This document shows positions 23,701 to 32,700 of a DNA stretch of 39,368 nucleotides, piece after piece (position 1 is the stretch's first letter; each line of letters starts with the position of its first letter). The notes below the pieces were generated by a model. The model was not told the origin of the DNA. It worked only from the letters and a program-made list of their open reading frames with translations, and ran no database searches. Where the stretch lies: assembly GCA_019648995.1 (NCBI GenBank), contig BLXT01005617.1, positions 778,499 through 817,866 of the forward strand, read 5' to 3'. A program made the position numbers and the translations under genes. This DNA comes from Plakobranchus ocellatus. Taxonomy: Eukaryota > Mollusca > Gastropoda > Plakobranchidae.

Positions 23701-26700
23701 AATGTTGTCTCTTATCCTCAAAAAATCATTATGTCTTGAGATCAATCCAAATAAGAGGCAAGTCAAAATTTGAAATTTTAATCCATTAATAGATATGGAT
23801 TGCATTCTGTTAGATATGCAATATCTGTAATGATGAAAATTGGAAAGAGATATGCTGATCTGTGCAGAGATGTATGCAATTAAAGCATTATAAACAGCAT
23901 TTGAGAGGACATAAACGAAAAGGCTTTTCTCAATGTAAATGTTAGATGTGCCACTGACTCATTAGTGCAAATCTGAAAACATTTATCTTATTACACAATT
24001 GTATTCCTCTTACCTTATTGCTTAACTGGTATAGTTTTCCCATCTCTGAATTTATAATGATCAGGTAAAGCGAGCCAATGTGTTGAATATTATTTTAGTA
24101 CCTTGTCATTTGGAAGCATTTTGATTCATATACAATAATAGAGTAAAAGAATACAATCACCAACTCAAACTTATAGAACAAATTAAACAACACAGAGTAT
24201 ATTTAATAATGTTTCGCCCTTAAGGCTTTATCAAGTAAAAAAACAAAGCAATAATAATAATTATCAATCAATATAAACACTTAATAATATTTATATAATA
24301 GTAATATCAATATAAAAAATTTATAATAATTATTGATTAATATAAACAATTTTTTATAATAATTTTTTTTTTTTTATAAATAGCAAATATTTTTTCTATC
24401 TCCCTGATTCAGGAAATAAAAGAAATAGATATTACTGTGATAGCCATTGACTTAGTTCCTCTTTCAACTCTTACTATTTCTTTTTCTGTTCATTACAGAC
24501 CCCAATGTGGATGTAATATTTATATCTGCTGTGCCACTCAGTGATGAAACACTTCAGTACTACTCAAAACTTCTAGGCTTGAACTCTGCGGTAGCCAACT
24601 CAAACCCTGAGGATCAGTGTGACATGAGTGAAAGATATAAGATCATTGTCCCAGAGGCCATCAAAAGTTTCCCAGTAATGTTCTTTATTTTAAAGCCAAC
24701 ATAAGACTAGATGTATACTGAAAATGAAAAAGAAACAAAAAGCATTGTTTTAAATCTCTTCTCTTTATGTGCTTCATTCTTGCAAGCATTTGGTTGAAGT
24801 CTGCAAAGGTTAAAAAAAAATACCTTAGCTTCTGTCTAATTAAAAAAGTCAGAAAGAAATTTTTTTGCAACCCAAATTTTTTCATTCTTTTTTCTTTTTT
24901 ATTCTTTGTTTATTTTAATGATTCATGCTCATTAAGATTCAGGTATATCTGACAATTTCATATCCATTTCCATGATACCAAGATTGCAACTCATTCATCA
25001 AAATTTTCTTCAAGCAAAATTTTTACATGGCTTTTGCAAATAAATGTTATTGTTTTACCTTATCTGCCAGACTCATCACATGTGCTTGTCAACCATTCTT
25101 AAGTACAGTCCGCGTACACTGAGGCGTATACGAAATTTGATCAAAGGGTGTGATGCATATCTGGTAACTGGTGTGCCTCACAAAGATGACCTGGCAGTTG
25201 CAGATGCTCTGGATGTGCCCGTATTAAGCCCAGAGCCAGAAGTGGCCCATCTCTATTCTACAAAGTCTGGATGCAAGAGAATCTTTGCAAGTGCTAATGT
25301 CAGCACACCTCCAAGTGAATATGATGTATACAGCCTCGGTCAAGTAGGTTACATCTATCCAGTGATTCATATTTGGGCTGTACCAGTAATATATGAGTGA
25401 GTCTGACAAAATCAGTCGCATAGTGAAGGTATATCAAAATTGAGCTTTCACAAAGTGTGGCATTGCCTGAATACTTTAAAACTTATTTGACCTAAATATG
25501 TTGGCTTTCTGATTTTTTTTGGAATTTTTATACATCTAAAATTTAAGAAAATTGATTTTGAGAGAATCTCACTTGAAATCTCTCAAAATTTGACAAATTC
25601 CATTTACCATATACTTTTAAAATATTGAAATAAAATATTTTGACACATTTTTTTCAAAAGAAAAGAACTGAGTGTAATTTAGAAAAATGTACGAAGAACA
25701 AGACAAAAGCAAAAGTACTATTTTTGGGGGGTAGTCATTTTTTCATGTTTTGGGCCTCGTAACTCAGTTTGGCTTCCTTTAACCAAGCGACTGATTTTGT
25801 TTGACCCTCACACATATAGAAAGCACTAATAACTCATTGGCCTTGACCTAAGATTTTACTTTCAATGACTTTTTTTGTTATATTGCAATTGGAAATATAT
25901 ACCAAATCATTCAGTTTTAAGCACGATAGGAGTTTTTGTGCCAAAGAAAAATTCATTGCACTGCACGTGTATGAGATACAATGTATACCTTTTGATGGGT
26001 GGATACTTGTACACTTTGAGCCTATCAGGACAATTTCTCTTTGAAAACTGTTCTGCCATGGCTAAATGTAGCGAAAAGATTTCTTTATCAATTGGTGCTT
26101 CACATGAAACACAAGCAATGCTTGCCCAAACGATGGGTAAGAAAAGGGCCTTTTCACAAAAATAATACGAACTTCAAGGACCATATATCCTCCTAAGCAC
26201 ATCAACTCACAAAGGACTGAAAATTCTCATTCTTGCATAGAATAATCCTGTCTAGACCTACACCAAAAAATGAGGATGAACTACATACACAGATACAAAA
26301 AGCCATCTGAAACACAAAGTTTTCACATGGTCCAAAACCATTTACTTCTTAGAGCTTGAGCTTTTATTGGAAAATTTAATTTTAGAAATTAAAAATACAA
26401 GTTGGATAATAAAGGCAGCAACTTTAAGAGTAGGTAAGTGATAGTAAGCCTGGTTTATGGGGTAGTACTTTTGATGGAAAAATTCAGTCTCTAAGGTGAA
26501 AAAAAAAAAACATAGTTGTCTCCGTGTGTGTATGTATGTGAAAATCTAACTGTTTCTGCAGTACTTACAGTCTGATATCTCGAATCCAGATCCGTTTTTT
26601 AGACCTCCTGGTGTGTGGATTTATTCAGACATTGAGATCAAAGAGATCCATTCAGCCGTAAACTGTAATAGATAGTGTAGCAACGAAAGGTTGATTTTTG

Positions 26701-29700
26701 TTTAATGATATTCATGAATAATTGCTCTTAAAATTGATTTTCTCTGAGTGTTTTATAGAAGTAGATTTCTATGGAAATGGACTTTTACATCTATCTGCCT
26801 GAAAACTTTATGTTGAAACACAAAGTCTTTATGGCCCACACAGTCAAATCAAAACTGGTTCTGATGCCCAGAGGTATAGCTCCTCTAATAGGTCCAGATT
26901 GCCAGTGCCAAAAAAAAAATATTTAGGCATAGTCATCCAAGTGTTCAATTAAGGGCATTTATGAGTTGATGGATTTTTAAACATTTAAATTGAATTCCAG
27001 TGCAATGGGGTTGAAAACGAATTTGGTTTTTTCTCATTATATATGTTGTAATTTTAATCCAATTCGAATGTAATAGAGAGGAAAAGGAGTTATTCCTTCT
27101 CATATATATATATGTTATTTTATTGAATTTTAATGCAATGGAGATGAAAAAGAGTTCTGTTCTTTCTCATTACCTATGATTTTTTTTTTCTTCTCAGCTG
27201 CATGAGTGTTTAGCTCAGCTGGTAACAGAAAATTTAGGTGTGCAGCGTTGGCTTTTCAAGCTTGATGATGAGTTTGATGGCCGAGGTTTGGCCTATTGTG
27301 ATGTCACCAAATACCTGCGCTGTTACAAATGGGCTCTCAGAGAGGAGCAGCGCTATGCAGAAAAATGGTCTAAGAAATGGGCTCAGGTGGGGCAGATAGA
27401 AGTGTTGCTGTGAAAGCTATTTTCTTGTCTCTTGATTATGTGGTAGATGTCTAGGATTCTGGAATGTTGCTCACTCTTGAAACAGAAGACATTTACAAGA
27501 TGCATAAATTGGAAAGGACTTAAGCAGACTAATAAGTTCAGTAAGAAAGATGGAGGATCTTATGTAAGGAGGAAGTTTGATGTCTTTCTCCACAATGGTA
27601 TGTCATAAGTATTTAAAAAAAAAATGAAAGTGAGGCTCTAATCTTGAAAATATAGGGAGAAAAAAGCAATATGCAGAGAATATGTTGCATGATCTTCACA
27701 TAATCAAAATTTATTTTTATTTCCGTCCATTTTGACTAATCTTCAAAGTAATTGAGTAGAAATGAAGATGAAGACATTTTTTCTATTAATAGAGCTTATT
27801 GTATTATCTTGATTGTGCTCTAGTTCTCTTTGTGCTTGGAAAAGTAGAACTTAATACAGCAAGAGGAATTAAAGATTGGGACTGTTAGTATTGANNNNNN
27901 NNNNNNNNNNNNNNNNNNNNNNNNNNNNNNNNNNTCATGCCATAATATTTCTTAATCTATTTTATCCACAGGAAGCAGCTTACATTAAAATTCATGCTGA
28001 AATACCTGATATATTGTACAGCTATGCCCAGCCTCTAAACACCAAACTTTATCCAACTTGGGAAAAGTTCTTACGAGCATTTTTAGCACAAGGTCAATAT
28101 CTTTATTTTGTGGTTCTCATAAAAGTTCAGAGCAAGAAAAGATGTAAAGAGGTGTAAAGTTGTTTTAACTGAAATGCTTATGGTTGAGATGTTCTTGATG
28201 TTTATAACAATCTCATAGCCTATTACTTTAAAGTTTATAAGCAACACAAAAATAGCTAAATTTCTTCTTGTCTCAAATTTGTACAACTATGAAATTTTCA
28301 TTGTGCTGAGAATTTCCTAGTGTAAGGAACAAAAAAATAGTTGCTCTAAGTAAAGGTCTAAATGTCCCCATAATACATTTTGAATTGTGATTGACTTGGA
28401 TAGATTTTTTAGCCTAAAAAGAAATTTATTCCTTTCTTTGACAAAGTAAAAACTTTATAACGGTGTAAAAATATTTCTAAAAGATTTTTTTTTACAAACT
28501 ATACTGATTGTCTCAGGTGGCGTGATAGAGGCATGTCCACCTTCAGAAAACATCACTACACTAACTACAGATCTGCTGATTGAGCCATCAGGCCTTGTAA
28601 ACTTGCTGACTTGTGGTGACCAAATTCATGCAGAGAGTCCATTTTCTTGCTGGGGGATCTCGATGCCACAGTCCTCTATAGAGCCAGCTGCTCTGAATAC
28701 TGCGTGTAAAAAAATTGCAGATGCTTGTAAGGCAAGGGGCATCATGGGATACATTCGAGTGGACTTTGTAACATTTATCAATCCTAAATCGGTGAGGTTT
28801 TATTTTCTATTGTTTTTTTTTTTTTTTTTTTTTTTTTATAATGATATTTAAGCTAGATTTCATACATCTGTATCCAAGAAAAATATATTTTATGTGTTTT
28901 GACACTGCGTTTGGAATGAGGTTTAGCTACCAGCATTTAAACATCAAGTGAATTTGGAAATACCTAAGTTAAGTTACAGAACTGAAAAAAAAAAATCAAA
29001 ATCATGATAATTTTGCAAAACAAGCTACCATGAATGCATACTTTTGAAATAGTTACTGAATTTCATGAAAATTTATTACACTGTTACTTCACCTTAATAT
29101 TAACTTTTCTTGATTATGTGAAATGAAAATACAAATATTGCATTCAAATAAAGATCTACTCCTCAAAATCAGGAAAGAGAATTGTGTGTAAAGTAATTTA
29201 AATATTAAGACATGAATAAAAAGAAATATCCAACATACTTATTTCAACTCCTTTCTTTTAATTTACAATAGGAAGCAAAATAAGGTATAAATGTTATAAA
29301 ATGTAAAGTATAAAAATGTTGTTGATTGGATCTATATGTCTTGACAGATGGATCAAGAATTGTGGGCTCTGGATCTGTGTCTGCATTACAGTGACCATTT
29401 AGCCATGTTCCGCCTGATGGAGTATGTCACACATGGAGTCTTCCAACATGAAACACACATGATTGAGGTGACCGTTTCCGATGAAAACAGGCCCAGACGC
29501 CGAAGGTTAGCGGGTCAGGAAGAGGATGTAAGTAGTAGACTTTGGTTTCAGGAATGGTTTTTCTTACTGGCAATATTGAATCTTGTTTCTCACTTGTCTG
29601 CTCTGCCAATCTATGCTGTGCTCTTCTTTCCGAAAGTATCTGTGTTTGAGACCATTATTATGACTTTTTGATAAATATTGTTTTGTAAAGAAATTTCACA

Positions 29701-32700
29701 AGAAGCCTTTTATACTTTTTCCTCTGTCTACACTATTATCAAAATTTTTTCCAGGTGACACATTTCAGTACTTTTCAGTGTTTTTTCTGGAGTCAAATAC
29801 TGTAACTGCGATTGTAGCAAAATGTGGTCATTGCTCTGAAAAAGGGATGGACTTGACAAAAATTCAGCTGTCCCAAATGTTAAGTTTCTGAGAGAAATAT
29901 TTTTTCATTTAGTTTAAATGATGTATCGTTGATTGAGTCCTCAAACAACAGCAATAAAATTGTTATGTCAATTTACCCTCATCAACAATGACCATTCTAG
30001 TACAAATTTAGTGGAGTTGATATAAATCAACTTACTAAAAATATTTCTTATTTTTATTAAATAATATTTAGCGTTTAATATTGTTTTCTTCTTAAAAGAG
30101 GTGAGTTAGTAGGTATTAAGAGCTAGAAAGATAGTTGCAAGAAATGATCCCGTATTTTTGGGAGCACAACCTGAAAACTGTAGTAAACTGTTTAAAATAT
30201 TTATCACTATCAGTAGATATGGAATACCATAGAAAATTCCACAATATAGGCTGATATATTCATGCTCAAATCTGTGCATATTCTTCAAAAACATAAACAA
30301 ACATGTTTTTGTGCCCTTTATGTTCAGCATCACCAATACAGTAGCATCTATGCATACTTGTTTCCGAGTGTAGGCCACAAATTTTTTTCCTCCATTGTTA
30401 ACCCAACCTTGACCCAAAAATGTTGATTGACCCTAGTTTAATTAACTTATTTTTGGCTCTACTATCGACTGTTTTTTTTCTCCTTCTTTGTCAATGACAT
30501 CCTGTTAAATTTCAGATATTGAAGGTTATTAAATGTAGTCTATTTTATTTTCTTCTTACCCTATATTATCTAATATTTGGAAAGACATAAATAATTTTCT
30601 CCTAAGAAGCAATCTTTTCATTGATCTCCTCCTACGGAACTGTCCTCTTGAAATATGTTTTTCCTATGGGCATGTAGAGGGCTGTTCAGGCTGATCTCTA
30701 ATTGTCAAACATGGATGCAGCAATGGCAAGGGAAGTGTACAGAGTGAGTTGCATCAGAGGCTGACAATTTTCTTTGGGCACATGCTTCAGCTACATCAGC
30801 TACTCTAAATTTCTCAAAATTGTCTTGTGCCTGTATAGGAAAGGTTCGTTAGCCTGATCCATACATAGCACACAGCCTTAGCTGTTTTGGGAGGAATGCC
30901 AGAATATCTGATGTAGTCTTTTTATTTTTTGTGATATCAGAGCAGAGTCTTTTGTTTTTTTTATCAGTACAGCTTATTGGGCAACAAGTGGTTATTTCCC
31001 AGGTTATTTCCCAGGTGATTGGCTGATGTCAGCTCGGCCTTCATGATCTTTGCCCAGGTCCTCAAGGTTTATGATGTTTATGGTAGGCTGTATGCTTTTG
31101 ATGTGGATTTCTTGCATGTTTCTAGTGACCTAATCTCACACATGTAGAAGAAAGTTGTAAGAAAGACTGTCCTGGTGGATAGCTTGATAATTTTCTGCTT
31201 CAAGGCACAGTCCCATTCTGGTGTTCATCTATTTATCCAGGCTGGCCTCACTTCTAATGAGATTTGGTCTCACTTCTAATGGGACTTCCAAAGTACATGT
31301 GCTAGGTACCCCTGATGGAAAGGGTGAAGAGGCCTTGAAGGCATTTGCTGTTTAGAATAGTGCCTTTGTCTTGATGAGATTGATGGTGAGGTCAAATATG
31401 CAGAAAGTTGCTCACAATAAGCTGAAAGCTCAGCTCTGTTTGAGCCATAAAGGCCAATCTTTGGCTTTGGCATCCACTGCTGGAGATTGAATAGTGATTT
31501 GTCAAGTGTCTCGAAGATAGAAGACACAGATGAATAAAGGGAAGAACAGAATTAGACCAAAAACATTTCTTCTTTTAATGCTCTCAAAGGTATTGAGTGA
31601 ATCTGATTGTTATTCACTTGAAAGGACATGTCGAGGCATGATGTCATGAAACTGGCGTATGAGATTCAAAAGTATTTTAGCTTGGATAAGAGAGCAATAA
31701 TGTGTCTCCTACTGCAACAAAATATAGCTCTTTATTAATGCTGTGAATAAAACTAAAAAATTATTTTCATTTAGTGTATTACATGCAAGTCTTTTGGTGA
31801 TGGTTTTAAGGTCTTAACATACGTGAAAGCAAAAGCAAGTCATTGCTCTGAACTCTTTGTGATAACGTTTTTTGTGACCTGAATTTCAAGTCACTCTGTA
31901 TTTACTTTTTTGTACTTTTGTATGATTTATGCATCATCTAAAATGATTTTGCAGTCTAAAAGTCTTTTCTAACCTATCATCTGATTACCCTAGGATGGTC
32001 CGCGCAACTGCCGCTATGGTATCATGAGCACTCGTCTTCTCCACACCAACCTTGCTGTCGTCCACTACAGTGTATTTTTCCAGATGTGCCGTGCTCATGG
32101 AATAGGCTATGACATTAAGGTAAGGCAGACTTAAAAAACCAATTCAAAATGGGCTAAAAAAAAAAAGCAGCTTGAACAATTGATTTACCTATCTTTTCTT
32201 ATGGCATTTTTTTAAAGACTTGCGTCTCACTTGAAAGATTGGAAAAACTGAAAAGAAACAAGACAAATATAACAAACCTAATAAAAAAAAGAAGTGTTTC
32301 AATTGTATAAACTCTTAAGGAAAAAGCCAAAATACTTTATCTTGAGTTGTTTGGTGATGCACAAAGACTGTTGCGACCATAATGGAGTAAGGTATCTCTG
32401 TTAGCCATACACTGCACACTGGATGCTACATTTCATTTGGCAAGAACAGAATATGATAAAGGTGCGTGTCAATTTTCACTTAAAAAGAATGTCTTGTGAA
32501 TGTTCATTACATGCTCCAGGTATAAAAAAAAAGCATATTCAAGAGCATATGAATTAAAACCTTAATCCCAGAGATGAAACAATTAACTAGGGATTATGCA
32601 TCTGGGGTGTAGAGAACAATGTGGCTTGCATCAAGGACATTTCTACGGAGCAAAACATATTATGTATAAGCATTACTATTTTACCTCACTGATATATTTC

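Noticed and set aside
25875-26165. 96-codon + strand frame in intron 15 as a missed exon
   Set aside because: Exons 15 and 16 already join in phase, and no family similarity is seen.
26989-27180. CRISPR-like spaced repeats
   Set aside because: The units are contiguous, diverged tandem copies with no unique spacers, in an animal genome.
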